This document shows positions 31,908 through 40,408 of a stretch of 64,000 nt of DNA, piece by piece. Position numbers and translations under genes: made by a program. The stretch's first letter is position 1. Each line of letters begins with the position of its first letter. Below the pieces are notes generated by a model. That model was not told where the DNA came from. It worked only from the letters and a program-made list of their open reading frames with translations, and ran no database searches. This stretch comes from Hamadaea tsunoensis DSM 44101 (GTDB lineage Bacteria; Actinomycetota; Actinomycetes; Mycobacteriales; Micromonosporaceae), in the NCBI RefSeq assembly GCF_000428945.1, contig NZ_AUAX01000007.1, forward strand, positions 186,001 through 250,000, read 5' to 3'.

Positions 31908-33023
31908 ATGAGCGTCGCCGTCGTGGGGGCCGCCGAGTGCGACCTCGGGCGGACCGGCCGGTCGGCGCAGCACCTGCTGGCCCAGGGGGTCGGCCGGGCG
32001 CTCGACGACGCCGGGCTGTCGCCGTGCGACGTCGACGGCCTGGCGACCACCGGGCTCGGCCGCTTCCCGGCCACGCAGCTCGCCGACCAGCTCGGCATCC
32101 GTCCCGCGTGGACGGACTCGACCGCCGCCGGCGGGGCGGTGTTCGAGATGTACGTCGCCCGGGCCGCGCAGGCGATCGAGGCCGGCCAGTGCTCGGTCGT
32201 CGTGATCGCGTACGCGTCGAACCAGCGGTCGGCCCGGTCGCGGTCGATCGGCGGCGCCTACGATCCCGCCACGCCGGAAGCCCAGTTCGAGCAGCCGTAC
32301 CAGCCGCTCTGGCCGCTGTCCTACTACGCGCTGCTGGCTCAGCGGTACCTGCACACCTACGCCCTCGACCGGTCCGACCTGGCGTCGATCGCCGTGCGGG
32401 CGCGCGCGTACGCCCGGCTCAATCCGGCCGCCTTCCGGTACGCCGAGCCGCCGCTGACCGTCGACGACGTGCTGGGCGCGCCGATGGTGTCGTCGCCGCT
32501 GGGCGTCCTGGACTGCTGTCTCGTCACCGACGGCGGCGGGGCGATCGTGCTGACCTCGGCCGCCCGCGCCCGGCATCTGCGCCGGGAGCCGGTGCTCGTC
32601 CTCGGCTACGGGGAGGCTGTGACGCACAGCGCGATGGCGAGTCCCGACGACCTGCTCGCGACCGGGGCGGCCGAGGCGGGCGCCCGCGCGTACGCCCGGG
32701 CGGCCCTCGGACCGGCGGACGTGGACGTCGCGCAGATCTACGACGCGGCGACCGTCAGCGTGCCGCTCGCCCTGGAGCAGCTCGGCTTCTGCGCGCCCGG
32801 CGAGGGGACCGCGTTCACCGGCGTCCCCGTCAACACCACCGGCGGCGGGCTGTCCTACTGCCATCCCGGCCAGCTCGGCGTCCTCCTGCTCGTCGAGGCG
32901 GTACGCCAGCTGCGCGGGGAGTGCGGGGCGCGGCAGGTCGCCGGGGCGCGTACCGCGCTGGTGCACGGGATCGGCGGCATCGGGTCCAGCCACGCGACCG
33001 TCCTGTTGGGAGTCCGCCCGTGA
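31908..33023 (+). CDS. Thiolase-fold protein lacking the nucleophilic Cys, probable Ltp2-type retro-aldolase
   Basis: The 371-aa protein starts at ATG 31908. It has the SCP-x/lipid-transfer thiolase fold: VAVVGAAECDLGRTGRSA, SYYALLAQRY, and near the end TTGGGLSYCHPGQLG. Where thiolases have the acylated Cys, this protein reads DSTAAGGAVFEM (Ser71-Thr72). Loss of that Cys is the mark of Ltp2-like steroid side-chain aldolases, which cleave a beta-hydroxyacyl-CoA without CoA. It is followed by a DUF35 partner, needed by Ltp2, and preceded by a MaoC pair, which is exactly the hydratase-aldolase layout of cholesterol side-chain removal. A different branched acyl-CoA is the probable substrate here. 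Confidence 0.82.
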   Translation: MSVAVVGAAECDLGRTGRSAQHLLAQGVGRALDDAGLSPCDVDGLATTGLGRFPATQLADQLGIRPAWTDSTAAGGAVFEMYVARAAQAIEAGQCSVVVIAYASNQRSARSRSIGGAYDPATPEAQFEQPYQPLWPLSYYALLAQRYLHTYALDRSDLASIAVRARAYARLNPAAFRYAEPPLTVDDVLGAPMVSSPLGVLDCCLVTDGGGAIVLTSAARARHLRREPVLVLGYGEAVTHSAMASPDDLLATGAAEAGARAYARAALGPADVDVAQIYDAATVSVPLALEQLGFCAPGEGTAFTGVPVNTTGGGLSYCHPGQLGVLLLVEAVRQLRGECGARQVAGARTALVHGIGGIGSSHATVLLGVRP

Positions 33024-33430
33024 CCGAAGACGAGATCCCGGTGGACGAGGTCACCGCACCCTGGTGGGACGCGACCCGCGACGGCCGCCTCCTCCTCCAG
33101 CGCTGTACGCGCTGCGCCTGCGCCCAGCACCCGCCCCGCCTGTTGTGCACCGCCTGCGGCGCGGGCGACCTGTCGTTCGAGGAGGCGACCGGCACCGGCA
33201 TCGTCGACTCCTTCACCGTCGTCCATCGTGCTGCCGTACCGGGGACCGCCGTTCCGTATGTGCTCGCGCGCGTACGCCTCGCCGAAGGCCCGATCCTGCT
33301 GACCCACCTGACCGGCACCGCCGAGCCGCACTGCGACCAGCCGGTACGCCTCGCCTGGCGACCGCTGCCCGACGGCCGGCGCCTGCCGGTCTTCCACCCC
33401 GACCCGGAGAGCCCATGGACTTCGAGCTGA
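33020..33430 (+). CDS. DUF35 OB-fold zinc protein, partner of the thiolase-fold enzyme
   Basis: The 136-aa protein starts at GTG 33020 (GTGA overlap). A rubredoxin-like zinc knuckle (CTRC then CTAC, 13 residues apart) leads into an OB-fold (SFTVVHRAAV, VLARVRL, ILLTHLTG). DUF35 proteins form complexes with thiolase-fold enzymes such as Ltp2 or HMG-CoA synthase relatives and help bind CoA. Its stop lies inside the following acyl-CoA dehydrogenase gene (16-bp overlap). Confidence 0.88.
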   Translation: MTEDEIPVDEVTAPWWDATRDGRLLLQRCTRCACAQHPPRLLCTACGAGDLSFEEATGTGIVDSFTVVHRAAVPGTAVPYVLARVRLAEGPILLTHLTGTAEPHCDQPVRLAWRPLPDGRRLPVFHPDPESPWTSS

Positions 33431-34578
33431 CCGAGGAACAGAAGCTGTTCCGCGACACGATGCGCGTGTTCGTCGACCGGGAGATCCGGCCGGTCGCCGC
33501 GGAGTGGGAGGCGTCCGGCCGCTATCCCGAGGAGATCGTCGCGACCATGCGCGAGCTCGGCCTGTTCGGGCTGACCGTGCCGGAGCGGTTCGGCGGGCTC
33601 GCCGTCGACCTCGTCTCGTTCGCGATCGTCTTCGAGGAGATCTCGAAGGCGTGGATGGGCATCGCCGGCATCCTCGGCAGCCACTCGCTGTCGTGCTGGC
33701 TGCTGGCCCGGCACGGCACCCCGGAGCAGCAGGAGCGTTACCTGCCCGACCTCGCCGCCGGCCGCCGCCGGACCGGGATCGCGCTGACCGAGCCGGACGC
33801 CGGCACCGACCTGCAGGGCATCCGCGCGACCGCCCGCCGCGACGGCGACGACTACATCCTCGACGGCCGCAAGACCTGGATCACCAACGCCCGGCACGCC
33901 GACCCGCTGCCCGTGCTCTGCAAGACCGACCCCGCCGCCACCCCGGCGCACAAGGGCATGTCCGTCCTGCTCGTCGAGGCCGGCACGCCGGGCTTCGAGG
34001 TGCTGCGGGACCTGCCCAAGCTCGGCTACAAGGGCACCGAGTCCTGCGAGATCGTCTTCGACGGCGTACGCGTACCGGCCGCGAACCTGCTCGGCGGCGT
34101 CGAGGGCCGGGGCATGCAGCAGGTGCTCTCCGGACTGGAGATCGGCCGGATCAACGTGGCCGCCCGCGCGCTCGGCATCGCCCAGGCCGCCTACGACGCC
34201 GCCCTCGCGTACGCCGGCCAGCGCGAAGCGTTCGGCCAGAAGATCGGCGAGTTCCAGGCGATCCAGTTGAAACTGGCCGACATGGCGATGCGGGTGCAGT
34301 CCTCCCGCCTGCTGGTGCACTGGGCGGCGAGTCGCGCGGACGCCGGTCACCGCGTCGACCTCGAAGCCGGCATGGCCAAGGCGTACGCGTCCGAGGCGGC
34401 GGTCGAGTGCGCCCTGCTGTCGATGCAGGTGCACGGCGGCTACGGCTACTCGCCGGAGTTCGGGGTCGAGCGGCTCTACCGCGACGCCCCGCTGATGATG
34501 ATCGGCGAAGGCACCAACGACATCCAGCGCATCGTGATCGCCCGGGCGCTGCTCGGCGGAAAGGGCCGGATCGGATGA
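33415..34578 (+). CDS. Acyl-CoA dehydrogenase
   Basis: The 387-aa protein starts at ATG 33415. It is a standard member: DFELTEEQKLFRDTMRVFVD, ALTEPDAGTD, KTWITNARHAD, REAFGQKIGEFQAIQLKLADM, VHGGYGYSPEFGVERLYRD, and IGEGTNDIQR with the catalytic Glu at the medium-chain position. It makes a 2,3-enoyl-CoA with FAD and passes electrons to ETF. It fits just before the MaoC hydratase and retro-aldolase steps encoded in the same operon. Confidence 0.92.
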   Translation: MDFELTEEQKLFRDTMRVFVDREIRPVAAEWEASGRYPEEIVATMRELGLFGLTVPERFGGLAVDLVSFAIVFEEISKAWMGIAGILGSHSLSCWLLARHGTPEQQERYLPDLAAGRRRTGIALTEPDAGTDLQGIRATARRDGDDYILDGRKTWITNARHADPLPVLCKTDPAATPAHKGMSVLLVEAGTPGFEVLRDLPKLGYKGTESCEIVFDGVRVPAANLLGGVEGRGMQQVLSGLEIGRINVAARALGIAQAAYDAALAYAGQREAFGQKIGEFQAIQLKLADMAMRVQSSRLLVHWAASRADAGHRVDLEAGMAKAYASEAAVECALLSMQVHGGYGYSPEFGVERLYRDAPLMMIGEGTNDIQRIVIARALLGGKGRIG

Positions 34579-35423
34579 GGTCGGCGCTCTACGTACCGGG
34601 CGACGCCCCGGCGAAACTGGCCAAGGCCCTCGCCTCCGGAGCCGACAGCCTGATCATCGACCTGGAGGACGCCGTCCCTCCCGCAGCCAAGCAAGACGCC
34701 CGGTACGCGGTCGCCGCCTTCCTCGCCACCGTCACCGACCCCGCCCCCCGCCTCTGGGTACGCGTCAACCCCGGCCCCGCCGGACTCGCCGACGCCGAGG
34801 CGGTCGCGGGACCGTGGCTTTCCGGCATCTGCCTGGCGAAGACGGAGACCGCCGACGAACTCCGCGCTCTGAACGAGGTGCTGACCCGGGCCGAGGAACT
34901 CGTCGGTCTGACCCCCGGCCACGTCAAGGTCTCGCCACTGATCGAGTCCGCCGCTGCCTTGCTGCGGGCGTTGGATTTGGCCGGGGCGCCTCGCGTACAC
35001 CGGATGCAGTTGGGGGAGGCGGATCTCGCGGCGGATCTCGGCGTGACGCCCGGCCCGGACGAACTGCTCTACGCCCGGAGCCACGTGGTGGCGGTGAGCG
35101 CCGCGGCGGGCCTGGCGCCGCCGCTCGGGCCGGTGTCGACCGACTTCCGCGACCTCGACCGGCTGCGAGAGTCTTCCGAATCCCTGCGCCGCTTGGGTTT
35201 CCAGGGGCGGGCCTGCATCCACCCGGCGCAGCTGCCGGCAGTCCACGAGGTGTTCACGCCTTCCGCGGAGCAGGTCGCGGCAGCCCAGGACGTCTTGGAC
35301 CGGCTCGCGGCGGCGGGCGGAGGAGTGGCGGTGGACGCCCACGGCCGCTTCATCGACGAGGCCGTGGCCCGGTCGGCCCGCCGCCTCCTCGCCCTGGCCC
35401 CACCCACGCCCCTCGCCCCTTGA
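34575..35423 (+). CDS. HpcH/HpaI (CitE-like) aldolase/lyase, malyl-CoA or citramalyl-CoA lyase type
   Basis: The 282-aa protein starts at ATG 34575. The CitE fold is clear: RSALYVPGDAPAKLAKALASGAD, IIDLEDAVPPAAK with the metal-binding acids, LWVRVNPG with the carboxylate-binding Arg, PLIESAAAL and MQLGEADLAADLG. Enzymes of this kind split malyl-CoA, citramalyl-CoA or methylmalyl-CoA into a 2-oxo acid (glyoxylate or pyruvate) and an acyl-CoA. It is the last gene of the operon and would follow a MaoC-type hydration of a mesaconyl-CoA-like intermediate. Confidence 0.87.
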   Translation: MRSALYVPGDAPAKLAKALASGADSLIIDLEDAVPPAAKQDARYAVAAFLATVTDPAPRLWVRVNPGPAGLADAEAVAGPWLSGICLAKTETADELRALNEVLTRAEELVGLTPGHVKVSPLIESAAALLRALDLAGAPRVHRMQLGEADLAADLGVTPGPDELLYARSHVVAVSAAAGLAPPLGPVSTDFRDLDRLRESSESLRRLGFQGRACIHPAQLPAVHEVFTPSAEQVAAAQDVLDRLAAAGGGVAVDAHGRFIDEAVARSARRLLALAPPTPLAP

Positions 35424-35485
35424 TCAGGTGATGCGTATACGTCGAAAACGGCCTTCTGGCGACGTATACGCATCACATGATCAAG
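35419..35485. terminator. Near-perfect long hairpin between convergent operons
   Basis: The arms 35419-35444 (CTTGATCAGGTGATGCGTATACGTCG runs across it) and 35460-35485 pair over 26 positions with only one mismatch, leaving a 15-nt loop. It starts inside the stop region of the lyase gene and ends 9 bp before the end of the convergent MmgE/PrpD gene, so it should stop transcription from both sides. Its CTTGATCA ends match those of the other two convergent-gene palindromes in this window. Confidence 0.75.
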
Positions 35486-35494
35486 GAAAGCCGA

Positions 35495-36865
35495 TCAAGC
35501 TGCCACGGTGAGCCGGGCGATGTCCCCAGCGCTGCCCCCGCCCAGTGTCAGCGACGCCAAGGCCGCCGCCTGCTCGTCGGACAGGGCGGCCGCGTTGGCG
35601 CGGAACTTCCGTGTGAGCTCCGCGGCGCTCAACGGATAGCCCGCACTGCCCCGCGAAGCGTCCACCCGATGCTCGAAGACCGCGCCCGAGAACGTCCGGA
35701 CCCGCAGCACCCCCGCGAACGCGGTCGGAAAGAGCGAGGTCGCGACCGGGTCCGCGTAACACCGCACCCGTTGCGCGAGCGTCACCGCGGCCGGGTTCAA
35801 CTCCGCGAAGTCGCTGGAGGAGACCCCCAGCCCGCCCCCGCCGAGCAGGGCGACGGCGACCGTGTAGGGCCCGGAGAACTTCCCGTGGTACCCGCTGCGC
35901 GGCGACGCCTTCTCCGCGGCTGGTTCCGCGATGGTCCGCAGCACCGGCTCGGCCACGCCCAGCTCTATGGAGTCCACATCGGATGCCGAGAGTCCCCGAG
36001 CCCGGAGGGCGAGCGCGCAGTCGATCCCCGGGTGGGTGAAGTGGTTGGCCGGATACGGCTTGAACACCGTCCGCTCGACCTCCCAGCGCGTACCGAGGTC
36101 GCCGAGCAGGGCGTCCTCGTCGTACCAGCCACCGGTGTAGGCGGCGAAGAAGCCGAAGCGCCCTTCGAGGACGGTCGGCGGTCCGGTGAGCCCCTCGGCC
36201 GCCAGGAGGGCCGCGGTGACCGCCGCGTGCGCCGCCCAGCCGCAGTGCGCCTTCTTGATCAGCCCGCCGGTCCGGTTGGCTTCGATCAGCCCCGCTCCCA
36301 TGCTCGCGGCCACGCCCATCGCGTCCGCGACGCCGTCCGCGCCGAGGCCGTACAGCAGCGCCGCGGCGGCCGCCCCGCCGATCGTGCCGCAGATCGAGGT
36401 GGCGTGCAGGCCGCGGTCGAAGTAGATCGAGTTGCGCTGTTCCGGGTCGTATCCGGCCAGGCCCAGCCGGTTGCAGATCTCGATGCCCGCCGTGGCCGCC
36501 GCGATCAGGTCCGCGCCGCTCGCCCCGGTCGCCTCGGCGGCGGCCAGCGCGGCCGGGACCACGCCCGCGCTGGGGTGCAGCACCGACGGCAGGTGCGTGT
36601 CGTCGAAGTCGAGCGCGTGCGCGAGCACTCCGTTCACCAGCGCCGCGCTCGGTGCGGGCAGCCGGTCGCCGAACCCGACCACGGTCGCTTCCGGCGTACC
36701 GGCCAGGCGGCGGGTCGCGCGCAGGGTGGCGAGGGCGGCCGGGTCGTCGGCGGCCGCCAGGCACAGCCCCAGGATGTCCAGGATCCTCCCGGGTACGCCG
36801 AGCGCCGGCACCCCGTCGTCCCGGCAGCCGACGGCGAACGCGGCCAGGTCCTCGACGGCCGTCAC
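35495..36865 (-). CDS. MmgE/PrpD family protein, copy 2
   Basis: The 456-aa protein starts at GTG 36865 (GTGA overlap with the cyclase gene). Signature segments are LAHALDFDDTHLPSVLHPSAG, RGLHATSICGTIGGAA, IKKAHCGWAAHAAV and FKPYPANHFTHPGIDCA. It differs from copy 1 at 28547 in most positions, so the two probably work on different acids. Likely reactions are dehydration or decarboxylation of a branched polycarboxylate. It is the last gene of the operon that begins with the CoA-transferase at 38843. Confidence 0.87.
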   Translation of the reverse strand: MTAVEDLAAFAVGCRDDGVPALGVPGRILDILGLCLAAADDPAALATLRATRRLAGTPEATVVGFGDRLPAPSAALVNGVLAHALDFDDTHLPSVLHPSAGVVPAALAAAEATGASGADLIAAATAGIEICNRLGLAGYDPEQRNSIYFDRGLHATSICGTIGGAAAAALLYGLGADGVADAMGVAASMGAGLIEANRTGGLIKKAHCGWAAHAAVTAALLAAEGLTGPPTVLEGRFGFFAAYTGGWYDEDALLGDLGTRWEVERTVFKPYPANHFTHPGIDCALALRARGLSASDVDSIELGVAEPVLRTIAEPAAEKASPRSGYHGKFSGPYTVAVALLGGGGLGVSSSDFAELNPAAVTLAQRVRCYADPVATSLFPTAFAGVLRVRTFSGAVFEHRVDASRGSAGYPLSAAELTRKFRANAAALSDEQAAALASLTLGGGSAGDIARLTVAA

Positions 36866-37653
36866 GGCAGGACCGCCAGCGGGCGTACCGGGGAGCCGGT
36901 CGCGCCGACGATGGGCAGCGGGTTCAGCACCAGCAGCAGCTCCCGGGCGCCGGAATCGAGCAGGGGAGCGAGGTTCATGGTCTCGACGATGTTGATCCCC
37001 GCCTCCACGAGCAGTACGCGGTGCGCCGGCAGCAGCGCGTGCCCCTTCCCGGCCGGGATGCACTCGAACGCGATGGTCTCCCCGCCGACGGCGACCGGCC
37101 GGTGGGCGGCCAGCCAGCGGGCGCCCGCCTCGCCGGGGCCGGGCGTACCGTCGCGCTGGCCGATGAACGCGTCGTGCTCCGACCAGCGCCGCGACCAGCC
37201 GGTGCCGATCAGCAGGACGACGCCGGGCTCGATGTCCACACCGGCCGCCGCCGCGTCGAGGTCGGCGGGCGTGATCTCGTAGCCCGCGGGCAGGACGTCG
37301 ACCCCGCGCGCGGCGGCGACGTCGAGCAGGACCGCCCGGCCGACGTAGGGCGGGAAGGTGTCGATGCCGAGGTCGCTGAAGCCGAGGTGGCTCTGCAGCC
37401 CGGCCGCCGCCACCCCGCCGTACAGCAGTCCCTCGTGCGACACGTGGGCGAGCGCGTCGACGTGCGTACCGACGTGGCCGCCGGTGACCACGATCTCGTT
37501 CGCGGCCGATCCGCCGTCGGGCCGGCTCAGGTCGCCGTGCCGCCGTTCGAGCGCCATCCGGAACGGCGGATGGTTCGGCGACTGCGGCATCCCTCTGCGC
37601 ATCGGCTGGGCGAGGTCGAGGATCGTCTTGCCGCGCAAGGCTTCCCAGAGCAT
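36862..37653 (-). CDS. Cyclase family (kynurenine formamidase-like) metal-dependent hydrolase
   Basis: The 263-aa protein starts at ATG 37653. The family motif HVGTHVDALAH supplies metal ligands, and the opening TILDLAQPMRRGMPQSPNHPPF and the later LLIGTGW strand are typical. Members hydrolyse an amide, formamide or lactone: kynurenine formamidase and isatin hydrolase belong here. Isatin hydrolase opens a cyclic amide, so ring opening of a lactam or imide from a pyrrole is conceivable. It overlaps the CoA-transferase by one base (TGATG). Confidence 0.85.
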   Translation of the reverse strand: MLWEALRGKTILDLAQPMRRGMPQSPNHPPFRMALERRHGDLSRPDGGSAANEIVVTGGHVGTHVDALAHVSHEGLLYGGVAAAGLQSHLGFSDLGIDTFPPYVGRAVLLDVAAARGVDVLPAGYEITPADLDAAAAGVDIEPGVVLLIGTGWSRRWSEHDAFIGQRDGTPGPGEAGARWLAAHRPVAVGGETIAFECIPAGKGHALLPAHRVLLVEAGINIVETMNLAPLLDSGARELLLVLNPLPIVGATGSPVRPLAVLP

Positions 37654-38843
37654 CAGATCACTCCCCGCGTACGCAGCCGGTCGAGGTCCTCGCCGGACAG
37701 CCCGAGCGCGCCGAACACGGCTTCGTTGTCGGCCCCTCGCGGCCGGCCGGTCCAGCGGATCCCGCCCGGCGTACGCGACATCCGGTAGAGCAGGTTGGGC
37801 ATGCGTACCGGCCCGAGCACGGGATCGTCCACGGTGGTGATCGAGTCCCGGTACGCGAAGTGCGGGTCGGCGAACACGTCGGCGATGTCGTAGATCGGGG
37901 CGACGGCCGCCTGGGCCTCGTCGAAGGCGGCGAGCACCGGTCCGAGGTCCCGCTCGGCGACCCAGGCGGCGACGTGGCCGTCGAGCAGGTCGGCGTGCTC
38001 GGCGCGGCCGGCTCCGGTGGCGAACCACGGCTCGGCGACGACTTCGGGGTGCCCGACGAGCCGCAGTACCCGTTCCGCGATGGCCTGGGCGCTGGTGGAG
38101 ACCGCCACCCAGCGCCCGTCCCGGGTGCGGTAGGTGTTGCGGGGAGCGTTGTTGACCGACCGGTTGCCGGTACGCCGCTGCACGCGCCCGAGCTGGTCGT
38201 AGACCATCGCCTGCTGGCCGAGGACGCTGAGCATCGGCTCGACGATGGCGAGGTCGATCACCTGGCCGGTCCCGCCGCGGGCGTCCCGGTGATAGAGGGC
38301 GGTGACGATCGCCTGGGCGGCGGTCAGTGCGCTGATCCCGTCGGCGAGGCCGAACGGCGGCAGGGTCGGCGGCCCGTCCGGCGCACCGGTGATAGCGGCG
38401 AATCCGCTCATCGCCTCGGCCAGCGTGCCGAAGCCGGGCCGGTGCGCGTACGGGCCGGACTGGCCGAACGCGGTGATCCGCGCGACGATCAGGCGGGGGT
38501 TGGCCGCCAGCAGCACGTCCGGGCCGAGACCCCAGCGCTCCAGGGTGCCCGGCCGGAAGTTCTCGATGAGGACGTCGGCGCCGGACAGCAGGCGCCGCAA
38601 CAACTGCGCACCGTCCGGATCGGACAGGTTCAGCGTGACGGTCTTCTTGTTGCGGGCCAGCGACGTCCACCACAGCGGTACGCCGTCCTTCGCCGGACCG
38701 TGCCCGCGCGCGGGATCGCCCTTCGCCGGATGCTCCACCTTGATCACGTCCGCGCCGTAGTCGCCGAGGATCGTGGCGGCGAGGGGCCCGGCGAACAGCG
38801 TGGCGGCGTCGACGACGGTGATGCCGGAGAGCGGGGCGGGCAT
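37653..38843 (-). CDS. CaiB/BaiF family (class III) CoA-transferase
   Basis: The 396-aa protein starts at ATG 38843. Features are GITVVDAATLFAGPLAATILGDYGADVIKVEHP, ARNKKTVTLNL, ENFRPGTLERWGLGPDVLL, FGQSGPYAHRPGFG and the catalytic Asp in LADGIS. It is clearly closer to the copy at 43735 than to the one at 27355, judging by these blocks. It activates an organic acid as its CoA ester using another CoA thioester as donor. Operator E lies 33 bp upstream. Confidence 0.9.
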   Translation of the reverse strand: MPAPLSGITVVDAATLFAGPLAATILGDYGADVIKVEHPAKGDPARGHGPAKDGVPLWWTSLARNKKTVTLNLSDPDGAQLLRRLLSGADVLIENFRPGTLERWGLGPDVLLAANPRLIVARITAFGQSGPYAHRPGFGTLAEAMSGFAAITGAPDGPPTLPPFGLADGISALTAAQAIVTALYHRDARGGTGQVIDLAIVEPMLSVLGQQAMVYDQLGRVQRRTGNRSVNNAPRNTYRTRDGRWVAVSTSAQAIAERVLRLVGHPEVVAEPWFATGAGRAEHADLLDGHVAAWVAERDLGPVLAAFDEAQAAVAPIYDIADVFADPHFAYRDSITTVDDPVLGPVRMPNLLYRMSRTPGGIRWTGRPRGADNEAVFGALGLSGEDLDRLRTRGVI

Positions 38844-38875
38844 GCGGGAAGGGTAACGGGTCTGTCGGCAAAATG

Positions 38876-38888
38876 GAAACCCCGTTAC
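38876..38888. promoter_or_regulatory. Island operator E, GAAAC-CCC-GTTAC
   Basis: A palindrome with one mismatch in the 78-bp divergent region between the CoA-transferase and the dihydropyrimidinase-type gene. An extra GCGAAACGCTG half-site follows at 38894-38904. Both flanking operons should respond to the same regulator as the other island operators. Confidence 0.7.
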
Positions 38889-38921
38889 AGTGTGCGAAAC
38901 GCTGACCCTGGGAGGTGCGCC

Positions 38922-40349
38922 GTGGCGCGGTATGAGCTGCTGGTGAAGAACGGGACGCTGGTCCTGCCCTACGTCGGCGAGGTGCGCGGCGACCTCGCCA
39001 CCCGCGACGGCCGCATCGCCGCCCTGGCCGACGACCTCGATCCGGCCGAGGCGGACGAGGTCCTCGACGCGACCGGGAAGCTGGTCTTCCCGGCGGCTGT
39101 GGACGCCCACTACCACCTGGGCATCTACCGGCCGCTCGCGGTGGACGCCGCCGAGGAGACCCGCTCGTCGCTGGTCGGCGGGGTCGGCACGGTGCTGTCC
39201 TACTTCCGCACCGGGCAGCACTACCTCAACAGGACCGGCCCGTACGCCGAGATCCTGCCCGAGGTGCGCGCCGCGGTCGCCGGGCACGCGTGGACCGACT
39301 ACGGCTTCCACCTCGCGCCCATGGACACCGCCCAGGTCGGCGAGATCCCCGCGCTCGTCGGCGCGGCCGGGATCAGCTCCTTCAAGTACTACATGTTCTA
39401 CAAAGGCTTCAACCTGTCGGCCGATTCGCGCGACGCCAAGGCGTTCACGATGAGCGACGAGTACGACCTCGGCCACCTCTACCAGATCATGGAGGCGGTC
39501 GCGGCGAACCAGCCCGGCGACCGCCGTGTGTCCCTGTCGCTGCACTGCGAGCAGGCCGAGCTGATGCGGCTGTTCATCGACCGCGTACGCGCGAACGGCG
39601 ACCCGCAGACGCTGAAGGCCTACTCGGACGCGCGGCCGCCGCTGACCGAACGGGTGGCGATCGGCGAGGCGACCACGCTGGCGAAGGCGACGGGGTGCCC
39701 GGTCAACCTGCTGCACCTGTCGTCGGCCGAAGCCCTCGACGCGGCCGCGACCGCGAAGGCGGCCCTCGGTCTGGACATGCGTCTCGAAGTCACGCTGCAC
39801 CACCTCTGCCTCGACCACGAGACCCTCGATCAGCGGGGCGGTCTGGGCGCCAAGGTGAACCCGCCCATCCGCGCGGTCGCCGACACCGAGGCGCTGTGGG
39901 AAGGCGTACGCAGCGGTGCGATCGACTGGGTGGCCAGCGATCACGCGTGCTGCCTGGAGGAGAACAAGGGCAACGCGCTGTGGCCGGCGCTGCCCGGCTT
40001 CGGCGGCACGGGACTGCTCTATCCCGTCCTGCTGAGCGAGGGCATGCACAAGCGTGGGCTGAGTCCGCGCCGGATCGCCGAACTGGCGGCGGCCAACCCC
40101 GCGGCCGCGTACGGGCTGGCGGGGCGCAAGGGCAGTCTCATGCTCGGGGCCGACGCCGACCTGACCGTCGTGGACCCGGAACTGGAGCAGGCCGTCACGA
40201 CGGAGCTGCTGCAGTCCGGCCAGGACCACTGCCCGTTCGAGGGCCGGGTGGTTCGGGGCTGGCCGATCGCCACCGTCCTGCGCGGCCGAGTCGCGTACCG
40301 GGAAGGGAAGGTCGTGGGGGCGCCACGCGGTGAGTTCCTCGCCCGGTGA
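38922..40349 (+). CDS. Dihydropyrimidinase/hydantoinase-type cyclic amidohydrolase (candidate cyclic imidase)
   Basis: The 475-aa protein starts at GTG 38922 behind GGGAGG. All metal-site elements are there: DAHYHLG for the first two His, Lys in SSFKYYM (carboxylated bridge), His in SLHCEQAEL, His in LLHLSS, and Asp in WVASDHACC. The amidohydrolase ends with the usual LMLGADADLTVVDP and GRVVRGWPIATVLRGRVAY. Enzymes of this type open hydantoins, dihydropyrimidines and also cyclic imides such as maleimide and succinimide. In this island a maleimide from a pyrrole ring is a sensible substrate; allantoin or pyrimidine breakdown is less likely since no other genes for it are seen. Confidence 0.88.
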   Translation: MARYELLVKNGTLVLPYVGEVRGDLATRDGRIAALADDLDPAEADEVLDATGKLVFPAAVDAHYHLGIYRPLAVDAAEETRSSLVGGVGTVLSYFRTGQHYLNRTGPYAEILPEVRAAVAGHAWTDYGFHLAPMDTAQVGEIPALVGAAGISSFKYYMFYKGFNLSADSRDAKAFTMSDEYDLGHLYQIMEAVAANQPGDRRVSLSLHCEQAELMRLFIDRVRANGDPQTLKAYSDARPPLTERVAIGEATTLAKATGCPVNLLHLSSAEALDAAATAKAALGLDMRLEVTLHHLCLDHETLDQRGGLGAKVNPPIRAVADTEALWEGVRSGAIDWVASDHACCLEENKGNALWPALPGFGGTGLLYPVLLSEGMHKRGLSPRRIAELAAANPAAAYGLAGRKGSLMLGADADLTVVDPELEQAVTTELLQSGQDHCPFEGRVVRGWPIATVLRGRVAYREGKVVGAPRGEFLAR

Positions 40350-40360
40350 GGGAAACGACG

Positions 40361-40390
40361 GCCCGGCGCCCAACCGGAGGGGCGCCGGGC
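40361..40390. terminator. Strong GC hairpin between convergent genes
   Basis: GCCCGGCGCCC (40361-40371) pairs perfectly with GGGCGCCGGGC (40380-40390) across an 8-nt loop. It sits between the ends of the amidohydrolase gene and the cupin-type gene and is the clearest hairpin terminator in the window. Confidence 0.8.
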
Positions 40391-40408
40391 CGGGAGCACG
40401 GCGAGGGA

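Noticed and set aside
18250-35423. Reading the island simply as a steroid or methylcitrate catabolic cluster
   Set aside because: No steroid ring enzymes (KstD, KshA/KshB, Hsa set) and no methylcitrate synthase are present; the Ltp2-, MaoC- and PrpD-like genes instead share operators with the tetrapyrrole-type operon.
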